A DNA stretch of 64,000 nucleotides from Salinispora vitiensis (lineage in GTDB: Bacteria > Actinomycetota > Actinomycetes > Mycobacteriales > Micromonosporaceae). The position numbers were made by a program, and so were the translations under genes. The notes beneath the pieces are model-generated. The model did no database searches and was not told where the DNA came from. It saw only the letters and a program-made list of their open reading frames with translations. The stretch is taken from contig NZ_KB900388.1 in NCBI RefSeq assembly GCF_000378825.1, forward strand, positions 3,226,777 through 3,290,776, written 5' to 3'. Shown piece by piece: positions 9,941-18,002 of this stretch. The first letter of the stretch is position 1; each line of letters starts with the position of its first letter.

Positions 9941-11119
9941 TCAGGTGCACTCACCGGTGCTGACGCCGCGCACGCGTTCGGCCCCGGCCAGGGCGACCGA
10001 GCGGGCCTCGTCCGCGGTCACGGCGAAGCCGGTGTTCGGGTCGTCGACGGCCGCCGCGAAGATCACCCCGAGCACCAGGCCGTTCGTGGAGACCAACGGG
10101 CCGCCGGAGTTTCCGCTCTGCACCAGGGCCCGGATCGTGTAGACCTCCCGGGTCACGTTCCCGCTGGAGTAGATGTCCGGGCCGGTGATCTCGTCCACCT
10201 CCCGGACCCGGGCTGACTGCGCGTTGTACGGACCGTCGAGCGGGAAGCCGAGCACGATCGCGTCCGCGCCGCTGTCCTCGTTGCCGGCGGCGAAGCGCAT
10301 CGACGGGCCGGGCAGGCCCGGGACGTGCAGGACTGCCAGGTCCCGGTCCGGGTCGTACACCACCACCTGGGCGTCGTACCGTTCGCCGTTGAGCTCGACG
10401 ACGGTGGAGCGGGTTCCGGCCACCACGTGGGCGTTGGTCATCACCCGGTCGTCGGCGTAGACGAAGCCGGAGCCCTCCAGACGGCGGGAGCAGCTCGGGG
10501 CGGAGCCGAGCACCTTGACCACGGATTTCTCACTGTTGGCGACCACCTGCGAACCGGCGAGGGCCGGGTCGGGCGGGGCGACCTGCCGGGCGCGGGTGGG
10601 CGCCAGGCCGCCGAAGACGTCCGGGAAGCCGTTGGTGTCGACGGTCTCCCGCAGCGCGGTGGAGAGCTTTTGCGCCTGCTCGGGCAGGACCCGGTCCACC
10701 ACGGTGAGCAGCGCGCTGTTGCGAACCGCGGAGGCCAGCCAGGGCAGCGACGACGAGCCTAGTGGGACCGCGACCAGCCAGGCGACCAGGAGCACGGCGA
10801 AGAGCGAGACGAAGGCGCCGCCGATATCGTCCGCCTGCCGCCCAAGGTCACTGCTGATCGTGCGGCGTAGATGCGTACCGAGCCAGCCGGCGATCGCCTG
10901 CCCCACCACCGCCAGCCCAAAGATCGCCACCAGGGAGACCAGTACCCGGGTGCCGCTGTCCAGGAACTGCTGTGCGAGCCGGGGGCCGAGCTGTAGGCCG
11001 GCCAGCGCTCCGAGAAAGAACCCGGAGAACGACAGCACGCCGGTGACGAAGCCCTGACGGTATCCACTAATCGCGAACACGAGCATGAGCAGGAGCAGTA
11101 CGAGATCCACGGCGGACAC
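9941..11119 (-). CDS. marP: MarP-type periplasmic serine protease with CvpA-like membrane domain
   Basis: Acid- and oxidative-stress protease; mycobacterial MarP (Rv3671c) is required for pH homeostasis. The 392 residues comprise a CvpA-like domain with about four membrane helices (1-120), a linker, and a chymotrypsin-like domain. The triad is H231 in TNAHVV, an Asp in DPDRDLAVL (about 258-260) and S338 in GNSGGPL. Cys210 and Cys391 sit where MarP has its activity-controlling disulfide. The start is GTG. It is the last gene of the leftward nth-tlpA-nudix-marP group, in the same order as Rv3674c-Rv3671c. Confidence 0.95.
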   Translation of the reverse strand: MSAVDLVLLLLMLVFAISGYRQGFVTGVLSFSGFFLGALAGLQLGPRLAQQFLDSGTRVLVSLVAIFGLAVVGQAIAGWLGTHLRRTISSDLGRQADDIGGAFVSLFAVLLVAWLVAVPLGSSSLPWLASAVRNSALLTVVDRVLPEQAQKLSTALRETVDTNGFPDVFGGLAPTRARQVAPPDPALAGSQVVANSEKSVVKVLGSAPSCSRRLEGSGFVYADDRVMTNAHVVAGTRSTVVELNGERYDAQVVVYDPDRDLAVLHVPGLPGPSMRFAAGNEDSGADAIVLGFPLDGPYNAQSARVREVDEITGPDIYSSGNVTREVYTIRALVQSGNSGGPLVSTNGLVLGVIFAAAVDDPNTGFAVTADEARSVALAGAERVRGVSTGECT

Positions 11120-11182
11120 GGGTCCAGCCTACGGGGCTCGGGCCCACCGGACCGCCGCTGCCGCTACGCAAGGTCACGGGAG

Positions 11183-11875
11183 TCAGCGCAGGGCGCTCTC
11201 GTCTGCCTCATCAGTCCCGGCGGAGGGCGCCGGTTCCGCGGCCACCGGGGGAAGGTCCAGCACCCGCCCCGGGCGCCATGGGCGGGCCCAGCCCCCCATG
11301 TCGAGCAGGGTGGAGAGCACCGCCGCGGTGAAGCCCCACACCAGCATGCCGCGGACGGAGAAGGCCGGGCCGATCCAGCCACTCGGGTGGCGTACCCGCA
11401 GCCGGTTCTCGGGGTCAACCAGTTCGGTGATCGGCATCCGGGCCACGTGCGCCACCTCGGCCGGCTCCCGGGGGTGCACCGGGTGGGGGGCGTGCCACCA
11501 GCCCAGCACCGGGGTCACCACGAAGTCGCTGACCGGGATCCAGAGCTTCGGCAGTTCGGCGAGGACGGTGACGGTTCCCGGATCGAGATCAACCTCCTCG
11601 TTCGCCTCGCGGAGCGCGGTTGCGGGGGCGTCCGCGTCCTCGGGGTCGGCGGCACCGCCGGGAAAGGCCGGCTGCCCCGCATGGTTGCGCAGGGTGGCGG
11701 CTCGCTGAAGGATCAGCACGTCCGGACCGGTGCCGGGGTCCTCGCCGAGCAGCACCAGCACGGCGCTCTCCCGCCCACCGCTTTCCGGGGTGGGCAGCCG
11801 GGTGAAGTCCTCCGTCCGGGCGCTGCCCAGCCGGGTCCGCAGCGGGTCGAGCCAGGATGGCGGCTGCCGACTCAT
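11183..11875 (-). CDS. Nudix hydrolase of the CoA diphosphatase type
   Basis: Hydrolase of nucleoside diphosphates linked to another group, probably CoA or acyl-CoA. It is 230 residues from ATG at 11875. It carries both hallmarks of the NUDT7/NudL branch: the upstream segment LQRAATLRNHAGQPAFPGG and a Nudix box with a two-residue insertion ending TALREANEEVDL (about 73-97). The frame is open further upstream, but that part overlaps the tlpA gene in another frame and is rejected. It stands 43 bases after tlpA and 63 before marP and corresponds to Rv3672c. Confidence 0.93.
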   Translation of the reverse strand: MSRQPPSWLDPLRTRLGSARTEDFTRLPTPESGGRESAVLVLLGEDPGTGPDVLILQRAATLRNHAGQPAFPGGAADPEDADAPATALREANEEVDLDPGTVTVLAELPKLWIPVSDFVVTPVLGWWHAPHPVHPREPAEVAHVARMPITELVDPENRLRVRHPSGWIGPAFSVRGMLVWGFTAAVLSTLLDMGGWARPWRPGRVLDLPPVAAEPAPSAGTDEADESALR

Positions 11876-11918
11876 CCCGCCACCGCCGCAGCCGGGCAGC
11901 GGGCGAGATGCGGGCGGC

Positions 11919-12596
11919 TCATTCCGGCACCACCACGCCCAGGTGTACCCGGACCAACTCGGCGAGGCGGGCGTCGTCGAGCGCCCCGGAGACGTCGACG
12001 TGCTGGATCCGGCTGTTCGCGTCAACGAGGATGGTCATCGGAATGGCCTTGCGTCCCAACGACCGTTGCAGCGCTTCGCCCTGGTCGATCAGGCTGGGGA
12101 AGCGGACCCCGAAGTCCTCGCCGATCGACTGGGCGCCGCTGCGGGTGTCCCGCATGTTCACCCCGACGACCGTCAGCTGCCCTTCGGCCCGCTCACTGAG
12201 CCGCTGGAACGCGGGCAGCTCGGCGCGGCAGGGGGCACACCACGAGGCCCAGAGGTTGAGCACGGCTGGGCCCCTGATCTGGTGCAGCTCGACTGGGGCG
12301 CCACCGGTGAAGCAGGCCAGCGTCAGCTCCGGCAGGGGCGTGCCGGCGGCGGCCGTGCCGGTAGCGGCCGGGGTAGCGGAGGCCGCGCCGGCGGCGGCCG
12401 GCGTAGCGGCGGCCGTGCCGGTAGCGGGCGGGGCGCTGGGCCGGTCGGTGGTCAGACCGGAGCAGTCCGCGAACGGGGACGGCCGGCTCTGCGCCGCCTC
12501 ATCCCGGGTGCGGGAGGCGTTCTCCGGCCCGGCGTCCGTGCAGCCGGCCACCGCCAGTAACACCGGGACGAGCAGGGCGACGAGCCGCTTCCTCAC
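11919..12596 (-). CDS. TlpA/ResA-like thioredoxin-fold lipoprotein
   Basis: Extracytoplasmic thiol-disulfide protein of 225 residues. A signal peptide ends in the lipobox LAVAGC (Cys19), then comes an alanine/threonine-rich linker of about 40 residues with internal repetition, then a thioredoxin fold with WASWCAPC (Cys120, Cys123) and the cis-proline segment [12 protein letters not shown] at 12596 overlaps the nth stop by four bases (GTGA), which fixes the start and implies translational coupling. It probably reduces or transfers disulfides at the membrane surface, possibly for cytochrome maturation or for the neighbouring disulfide-controlled MarP; the latter is inference. It is the counterpart of Rv3673c. 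Confidence 0.92.
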   Translation of the reverse strand: MRKRLVALLVPVLLAVAGCTDAGPENASRTRDEAAQSRPSPFADCSGLTTDRPSAPPATGTAAATPAAAGAASATPAATGTAAAGTPLPELTLACFTGGAPVELHQIRGPAVLNLWASWCAPCRAELPAFQRLSERAEGQLTVVGVNMRDTRSGAQSIGEDFGVRFPSLIDQGEALQRSLGRKAIPMTILVDANSRIQHVDVSGALDDARLAELVRVHLGVVVPE

Positions 12597-13372
12597 GGCG
12601 CCTCCACCGCCCCGTCCTGGGCCGGCACCAGCTCCGGATCGACGCCCGCGGCCACCGCGAGTTCCCGGGCACGGGGGCCCTTGAGCAGCCGCGCGGCCAC
12701 CGCCGGATCGGTCGGCCCGGTCCCATACGACGGGCAGAGCTTCGTCAGGGTGCAGGCGCCGCACGCCGGCTTTCGGGCCGCGCAGACCCGACGCCCGTGG
12801 AAGATGATCCGGTGCGACAGCATCGTCCAGTCGCGCTTCGGATAGAGCGCCCCGATAGCGTGCTCGATCTTGACCGGGTCGGTCTCGGTGGTCAGCCCCC
12901 ACCGCCGTACGAGTCGGTTGAAGTGCGTGTCGACGGTGATTCCCGGCACGTCAAACGCGTTGCCGAGGATGACGTTCGCCGTCTTGCGGCCGATTCCGGG
13001 CAGGGACACCAGGTCGGCCAGTTTCCCGGGAACCTGACCGTCGTGTCGTTCGACCAGCCCCTGGCCCAACCGGATCAGGGAATCTGCCTTGTTGCGATAG
13101 AAGCCGGTGGAGCGGATCAGCTCCTCCAGCTCGGCCCGGTCGGCGCCGGCGTAGTCGGCCGCCTGCGGGTAGCGGGCGAACAACTTCGGGGTGACCTCGT
13201 TGACCCGCTTGTCCGTGCACTGTGCGGAGAGGATCGTGGCGACCGCCAGCTCCAGCGGGTTGGAGTGATCGAGTTCGCAGTGCGCGTCCGGGTGGGTGTC
13301 GGCCAGCACCCGCCCGATCCGCCGGGCGCGGCGCGTCCGACCGAGGTCGGTCTCCCTGAGGCTGTTGGTCAC
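12593..13372 (-). CDS. nth: Endonuclease III (DNA glycosylase/AP lyase)
   Basis: Base-excision repair enzyme that removes oxidised pyrimidines. From GTG at 13372 it has 259 residues; an in-frame start at 13408 would add 12. The HhH motif [11 protein letters not shown] contains catalytic Lys130, catalytic Asp148 sits in VDTH, and the 4Fe-4S ligands Cys197, Cys204, Cys207 and Cys213 follow the C-x6-C-x2-C-x5-C pattern. The C-terminus is about 40 residues longer than in E. coli Nth. It is the first gene of the operon leading to marP and matches Rv3674c. Confidence 0.96.
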   Translation of the reverse strand: MTNSLRETDLGRTRRARRIGRVLADTHPDAHCELDHSNPLELAVATILSAQCTDKRVNEVTPKLFARYPQAADYAGADRAELEELIRSTGFYRNKADSLIRLGQGLVERHDGQVPGKLADLVSLPGIGRKTANVILGNAFDVPGITVDTHFNRLVRRWGLTTETDPVKIEHAIGALYPKRDWTMLSHRIIFHGRRVCAARKPACGACTLTKLCPSYGTGPTDPAVAARLLKGPRARELAVAAGVDPELVPAQDGAVEAP

Positions 13373-13434
13373 GCCGGCCAGCCTACGTCGCCGGCCGGCC
13401 GTCCCCATTCGTGCCCGCGCGATGAGGCCGCCTC

Positions 13435-14586
13435 TCAGCCGGGCTGCGGGCTGATCCGCCCCAGGTCATCGAAGACCGCACCGGTCTCCGGGAAGTCCGC
13501 GGCACTGAGCTCGCGCACCAGACCCAGCCCCCGGTCATCCGGGTCCGTTTCCGGCAGCCCCGACCCATTCAGGTACGTCGAGGCGAACGACCCACCGGCC
13601 CAGGTACCGTCGGGCTCCAGCGAAACCTTGAGCACGCCGCCCCAGCCGAGCTTGCCGCTGCGGTTGAAGGTGTTCCCGCCGCCGGCGAAGTTGCCCAGGC
13701 TGTACGCGATCAGCCGGCCCTGGTAGAACTCCATGCCGCGCAGGACGTGCGGGCCGTGCCCGACGATCAGATCCGCGCCGGCGTCGATCATGGCCTTGGC
13801 GAACCGGACCGGGTCGCCCCGGTTCTCCCCCAGGTACTGCTCGGTGCCCGGTTTGACCTGGGTCTTGTCGGCGCCCTCCGCGCCCATGTGCACCTGCACC
13901 ACCACCAGGTCCGCCTGCTCAGCGGCCTTGGTGATGACCTGTTCCGCCGCCGGGATGTCGGTCAGCGGGTTCGACCACGCGTACGACGAGAAGCCCGCCA
14001 CCGCCACCTGGACGCCACGTATGTCGACGAGGGTGATCTGATCCGGCGCCCCGGTGTGCGCCAGTTCGTACTGTTCAAGTGCCTGCCGGGTGTTCTCCAG
14101 GCCCTTCGCGCCGAAGTCGTTCCCGTGGTTGTTGGCCAGGTTGAGCAGGTCGAACCCGCCATCACGCAGGTGCGCCGCGTACTCCGGTGGGGCTCGGAAC
14201 TGGTAACAGTTGGTGGAGTCGCCGCACTTGCCGGTCCCGGTGTCGGCGGTGAGCGGCTCCTCCAGGTTGCCCATCACCAGGTCGGCATCGAGCTCCGGGC
14301 GCACCTCGTCGAAGAAGCCCTCGCCATCGTTGGGGGGCAGCCGATCCGGGGCATTGCCCAGGAGGATGTCGCCGGTGGCGCTGAGGGAGACCACCGCGGC
14401 CTCCTCGGTCGGGGAGGCGGAGGGGGAGCTGTTGTCGGGGCCGGACTGCCAGACCCCGCCGGACCTGACCGCATCGGAGTCGACCGCGCCGCAACCGGCG
14501 ACAACCAGCACGGCGAGCAACACGCCGGCCGACCGGAGCCGACGCGTACGGGTCGCGAACGTGAATGTCTTTGCGTGGGCGCGCAT
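13435..14586 (-). CDS. CapA/PgsA-type metallophosphatase-fold lipoprotein
   Basis: Exported protein of 383 residues of the bacterial capsule-synthesis CapA family (calcineurin-like fold). A signal peptide ends in lipobox VVAGC (Cys32). Metal-binding motifs are visible in [27 protein letters not shown] and [10 protein letters not shown]. Family members act in poly-gamma-glutamate or capsule assembly or as phosphodiesterases; no polyglutamate synthase genes are nearby, so the role is open. It is monocistronic, 60 bases upstream of nth and on the same strand. Confidence 0.9.
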   Translation of the reverse strand: MRAHAKTFTFATRTRRLRSAGVLLAVLVVAGCGAVDSDAVRSGGVWQSGPDNSSPSASPTEEAAVVSLSATGDILLGNAPDRLPPNDGEGFFDEVRPELDADLVMGNLEEPLTADTGTGKCGDSTNCYQFRAPPEYAAHLRDGGFDLLNLANNHGNDFGAKGLENTRQALEQYELAHTGAPDQITLVDIRGVQVAVAGFSSYAWSNPLTDIPAAEQVITKAAEQADLVVVQVHMGAEGADKTQVKPGTEQYLGENRGDPVRFAKAMIDAGADLIVGHGPHVLRGMEFYQGRLIAYSLGNFAGGGNTFNRSGKLGWGGVLKVSLEPDGTWAGGSFASTYLNGSGLPETDPDDRGLGLVRELSAADFPETGAVFDDLGRISPQPG

Positions 14587-14677
14587 CGCCCGAGACCCTA
14601 CCGGGCCCGCCTCCTGCCGACGAGGCCGATTCGGTAACTGCTCGGCGTCACACCTGATCGGCTCCTGGTGGGGTCAC

Positions 14678-15517
14678 TCAACCGACTGACTGCTGCGACC
14701 ACGGCCGCACCGGGCGGGCGCCACCGGCTAGGACCGCCCGGTGCACGGCCCGGGCCAGCGGTGCGCCCCAGGTGGAGCGGGGGCCACCGTACGGCGCCTC
14801 GGGTCCCTCGGTCGGGCAGCAGACGGTGACCGCGTCGGTCGGGGTGCCGGTGCCGGGCACGCCCAGTTCGGCGATGGCCTGCGCCTTCGCCTCGGTGGCG
14901 GTCGCCACCGCGTTGATCAGGGCGGCGGGACCGAGCCGGGCCGGCACGTACACCACGATGTTGACGGTGCCGACCGGATGACCGTCCGCGCCGGGCACCG
15001 CCGAGGCGGGCACGGCCGGGGCGGGCACGGCCGGGGCGGGCACGGCCGGGGCGGGCACGGCCGGGGCGGGCACGGCCGGGGCGGGCACGGCCGGGGCGGG
15101 CACGGCCGTGGCCGGGACGTGCTCGGGCACGGGTGGGGCCGGGACGTGCTCGGGCACGGCCGGGGCGGGCTCGGGTGGGGCGGCGGCCCAGATCGGAACG
15201 CCGAGCCCGACGGTCGCCCAGACCCGTACTCCGGTGTCGGTTCGGGCCACCACCTCCGCGACGTCCACCCCGGTGAGCAGCCCCACTCCAGGACTGTCGA
15301 GGCCGAACCCCGCGGCCAGTTCGGCCAGGTGTTCAACGGGGTCGTCCCGGTCGTACGACATCGGGACGGTCGCGTTGAGCACCCAGCTCCGGACGCCCAG
15401 CCCGCCGCCGAGCGCCGCTGAACTCGCGCTTAGTAACGGCCGCTCAGCTCGCCAGACCAGCACCGGGAGGTTCCGCCCGTCCTCGCGACGGGTACCCAGA
15501 AACGGTTCGTTCAGCAC
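14678..15517 (-). CDS. cbiZ: Adenosylcobinamide amidohydrolase (CbiZ)-like protein with internal repeat insertion
   Basis: CbiZ removes the aminopropanol chain of adenosylcobinamide to give adenosylcobyric acid in corrinoid salvage. The 279-residue product shows family features in two halves: [28 protein letters not shown] and GVGLLTGVD before about residue 110, and [21 protein letters not shown] and [15 protein letters not shown] after 182. Between them lies about 70 residues of Pro/Ala/Val repeat absent from ordinary CbiZ. The repeat falls between two recognisable family blocks, so it should loop out of the fold. The start is GTG at 15517. No cobalamin genes adjoin it. Confidence in the family is good; activity is unproven. 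Confidence 0.82.
   Translation of the reverse strand: MLNEPFLGTRREDGRNLPVLVWRAERPLLSASSAALGGGLGVRSWVLNATVPMSYDRDDPVEHLAELAAGFGLDSPGVGLLTGVDVAEVVARTDTGVRVWATVGLGVPIWAAAPPEPAPAVPEHVPAPPVPEHVPATAVPAPAVPAPAVPAPAVPAPAVPAPAVPAPAVPASAVPGADGHPVGTVNIVVYVPARLGPAALINAVATATEAKAQAIAELGVPGTGTPTDAVTVCCPTEGPEAPYGGPRSTWGAPLARAVHRAVLAGGARPVRPWSQQSVG
15011..15100 (-). repeat. 15-base tandem repeat in the cbiZ-like gene
   Basis: Six perfect copies of CACGGCCGGGGCGGG (plus-strand sense) in 90 bases, with partial copies on both sides. On the coding strand each unit encodes a rotation of VPAPA. The unit is a multiple of three, so slippage preserves the frame. Confidence 0.95.
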
Positions 15518-15733
15518 TGGGCGACCTTACGGCGCGATCTGGCGCCCGGCACATCTCACCTGCTGCGGCGCGGTAACGTAACGTCAAGGACGGCCGGCAG
15601 GTTACGCCCAACGCTCACGTTTCCCGGGGTGCACCTCGGAATATCTGCGCACGTGCGCCTAGACTGGCCGAGCGCGAGGGAGAAGCGGACGGCGGACCCG
15701 CCGACGGACGGCACGCGCAGGCGGAGGTGCGCG

Positions 15734-16411
15734 ATGGACGAGGTACTGGCCCGGAGTGGGATCTTCCAGGGGGTCGGCCCGGAAGCTGCCGAGGCGTTGG
15801 CCAAGGAGATGGAGACGATCGAGGTCCGCAAGGGCGATGTCGTCTTCAACGAGGGCGAGCCCGGTGACAGTCTGTACATCCTCCTCTCCGGCAAAATCAA
15901 GCTCGGGCGCCGGGCGGCGGACGGGCGACAGAACCTGCTCGCGGTCATGGGCCCGTCGGACATGCTCGGTGAGCTGTCGCTCTTCGACCCGGGGCCCCGG
16001 ACGGCGACGGCGACGGCGGTGACCGACACCCGTCTGGTGCGGCTCCGTAAGCAGGCGCTGCGCCCGTGGCTGACCAACCGGCCGGAGATCGCGGAGCAGT
16101 TGCTGCGGGTGCTCGCCCGCCGGCTGCGCCGGACCAACGACTCGCTGGCCGACCTGATCTTCACTGACGTGCCCGGTCGGGTCGCGAAGAACCTGCTCCA
16201 GCTGGCGGGACGGTTCGGCACCCGGGACGGCGGGGTGCTGCGGGTGACGCACGACCTGACCCAGGAGGAGATCGCCCAGCTCGTCGGCGCCTCCCGGGAG
16301 ACGGTCAACAAGGCCCTCGCCGACTTCGCCTCGCGGGGCTGGCTGCGCCTGGACGGCAAGAGCATCATCATCCTGGACCCGGAGCGCCTGGCTCGCCGCG
16401 CCCGCGTCTGA
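15734..16411 (+). CDS. crp: Crp/Fnr-family cyclic-nucleotide-responsive regulator
   Basis: Global transcription factor, 225 residues, equivalent to mycobacterial Crp (Rv3676). The N-terminal cyclic-nucleotide barrel carries [15 protein letters not shown] (79-93), with Glu80 and Arg89 in the cAMP-phosphate position. After the dimer helix comes a winged HTH with [20 protein letters not shown] as recognition region. ATG at 15734 is preceded by GGAGG at 15723-15727. The upstream 216 bases shared with the divergent cbiZ-like gene include a TAGACT -10-like hexamer at 15660-15665. A strong terminator follows, marking the end of the conserved backbone on this side. Confidence 0.95.
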   Translation: MDEVLARSGIFQGVGPEAAEALAKEMETIEVRKGDVVFNEGEPGDSLYILLSGKIKLGRRAADGRQNLLAVMGPSDMLGELSLFDPGPRTATATAVTDTRLVRLRKQALRPWLTNRPEIAEQLLRVLARRLRRTNDSLADLIFTDVPGRVAKNLLQLAGRFGTRDGGVLRVTHDLTQEEIAQLVGASRETVNKALADFASRGWLRLDGKSIIILDPERLARRARV

Positions 16412-16462
16412 TCGCCCACCCACCCGTCGGTCCGGAATCCACGGGGGTGGTGCTACCGCTGC

Positions 16463-16490
16463 AACGGCGGCCGGTTCGCCGGCCGCCGTT
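16463..16490 (+). terminator. Intrinsic terminator after crp with TTCG loop
   Basis: A perfect 12-base stem (16463-16474 with 16479-16490) closes a TTCG tetraloop and is followed by TT. It is 51 bases after the crp stop. This is the clearest terminator in the window. Confidence 0.9.
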
Positions 16491-16500
16491 TTGCGTGCCC

Positions 16501-16532
16501 AAAAAAAATCAGGCTTGACTGTTTGTTTTGTG
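16501..16532. promoter_or_regulatory. Candidate promoter/operator of the TetR gene
   Basis: An A-run (16501-16508) and a T-rich run (CTGTTTGTTTT, 16519-16529) flank TCA-GGCT-TGA (16509-16518). This makes an imperfect inverted repeat that also contains TTGACT (16515-16520), a -35-like hexamer. It lies directly upstream of the TetR start, where autoregulatory operators are usually found. The palindrome is imperfect. Confidence 0.45.
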
Positions 16533-16549
16533 GACGGCACGCTGAGGCC

Positions 16550-17155
16550 GTGTCCGAAACATCGACCCGCGTCCCCCAACAGGAACGCAGCCGCGCCACT
16601 CAGGCCCGACTGCTTGAGGCCACCGTGGCGTGCCTGGTGGAGCATGGTTGGTCCGGCACCACGACGACCGTCATAGCGAGCCGGGCCGGGGTGTCCCGGG
16701 GCGCCCAGCTACACCACTACCCCACCAAGGCGGCCCTGGTCACCGCCGCGGTCGCGCACCTCGCCGAACGACGCGCGGAGGAGCTGCGCATCGAGGCGAA
16801 GGCCCTACCCGCCGGCCCACAGCGGTTGGACCGGGTGGTGGACCTGCTCGCCGCGGCCTTCACCGGGCCGCTATTCATCGCCGCCCTGGAGCTGTGGGTC
16901 GCCGCCCGCACCGACCACGAACTACGGACGGCGCTGGTGCCGCTGGAGGCCCGCCTCGGCCGGGAGATGCACCGGCTGACCGTCGCCCTGCTCGAGGTTG
17001 ATGAGCGCCAACCCGGCGTACGAGAAGCGGTGCAGGCCACCCTCGACCTGCTCCGTGGCCTCGGCGTGGCGAACCTGCTCAACGACGACTCCGCCCGGCG
17101 CACCACATTGCTCACCGCCTGGAAACGCCAACTCACCGAGCTCCTCGCCCCCTGA
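16550..17155 (+). CDS. TetR/AcrR-family transcriptional regulator
   Basis: One-component repressor of 201 residues from GTG at 16550 (the frame is open to 16523). The HTH occupies about residues 15-60 with TTTVIASRAGVSRGAQLHHYPTK as helices 2-4; the remainder is the all-helical ligand/dimer domain. It is the first gene of the acyl-CoA catabolic cluster and lies 37 bases before the next gene, so it probably represses the operon and responds to an acyl-CoA intermediate. The ligand is inferred from context only. Confidence 0.9.
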   Translation: MSETSTRVPQQERSRATQARLLEATVACLVEHGWSGTTTTVIASRAGVSRGAQLHHYPTKAALVTAAVAHLAERRAEELRIEAKALPAGPQRLDRVVDLLAAAFTGPLFIAALELWVAARTDHELRTALVPLEARLGREMHRLTVALLEVDERQPGVREAVQATLDLLRGLGVANLLNDDSARRTTLLTAWKRQLTELLAP

Positions 17156-17192
17156 CCCGTCCCGCACCACCGCCGACTCCCCCGGAGGCACC

Positions 17193-18002
17193 ATGGTCAA
17201 CCTGACGGACCTGCTGGCCGATCTGGCCGCCGAGTCAGCCGAACTCGACGCGCTCGTGGCACCACTGTCGACCGCGGCGTGGGCCCGCGCAACGCCCGCA
17301 CCCGGTTGGACAATCGGCCACCAGATCGCGCACCTGGCCTGGACCGATCACGCCGCGCAGCTCGCCGCGACGGACGCCGACGCGTTCTACGCCTCCGTCA
17401 CCACCGCAGCCGACCCGACCCGGCTGGTGGACGCGGGCGCGGAGGAGTTCCTCGCTCCCCCGGCCGAGCTGCTGCCCCGCTGGCGCTCCGGCCGGGCGGC
17501 GCTCGCCACCGCCCTCGCGGCCACCCCGGACGGCGAGAAGCTCCCCTGGTACGGCACCAGGATGTCCCCGGCGTCGATGGTTACCGCACGGATCATGGAA
17601 ACCTGGGCACACGGCGCGGACGTGGCAGACGCGCTCGGGGCCACCCGACCGGCCACGGCACGGCTGCGGCACATCGCGCACCTCGGCTTCCGGACGCTGC
17701 CGCACTCCTTCGCCGCACACGGTCGCCCACTGCCGACCGCACCGGTCCGAATCGAACTGACCGCACCACCGGCCAGCACCGACACCGCCGGCGCGACCTG
17801 GGCCTACGGCCCCGCGGACGCCGCCGACCGGGTAACCGGACCGGCACTGGACTTCTGCCTGCTGGTGACCCAACGCCGGCACCGCGCCGACCTCACCCTC
17901 ACCGCGACCGGGCCGGTCGCCGATGCCTGGCTGGACGTGGCCCAGGCCTTCGCCGGCCCGCCCGGTGCTGGCCGGACGCCACAAGCGCAGGCGACCACAT
18001 GA
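17193..18002 (+). CDS. TIGR03084/maleylpyruvate isomerase-like (mycothiol-dependent, DinB-fold) protein
   Basis: A 269-residue member of the actinobacterial MDMPI/DinB-like superfamily, metal-binding helical proteins that often use mycothiol. The conserved N-terminal block GWTIGHQIAHLAWTDHAA and the SPASMVTARIMETWAHGADVADALG block with its histidine are present. ATG at 17193 has GGAGG at 17184-17188; the frame is open further upstream, within the TetR gene, and is rejected. Its stop overlaps the next start (ATGA). Its step in the pathway is unknown, although this subfamily regularly accompanies AtuA-like genes. Confidence 0.85.
   Translation: MVNLTDLLADLAAESAELDALVAPLSTAAWARATPAPGWTIGHQIAHLAWTDHAAQLAATDADAFYASVTTAADPTRLVDAGAEEFLAPPAELLPRWRSGRAALATALAATPDGEKLPWYGTRMSPASMVTARIMETWAHGADVADALGATRPATARLRHIAHLGFRTLPHSFAAHGRPLPTAPVRIELTAPPASTDTAGATWAYGPADAADRVTGPALDFCLLVTQRRHRADLTLTATGPVADAWLDVAQAFAGPPGAGRTPQAQATT

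Noticed and set aside
15011..15100. Regular short repeats as a possible CRISPR array
   Set aside because: The units are contiguous, 15 bases long and without spacers; they are coding tandem repeats.
14741..15421. Plus-strand frame with [10 protein letters not shown] repeats
   Set aside because: It is the antisense reading of the cbiZ tandem repeat and has no other coding support.
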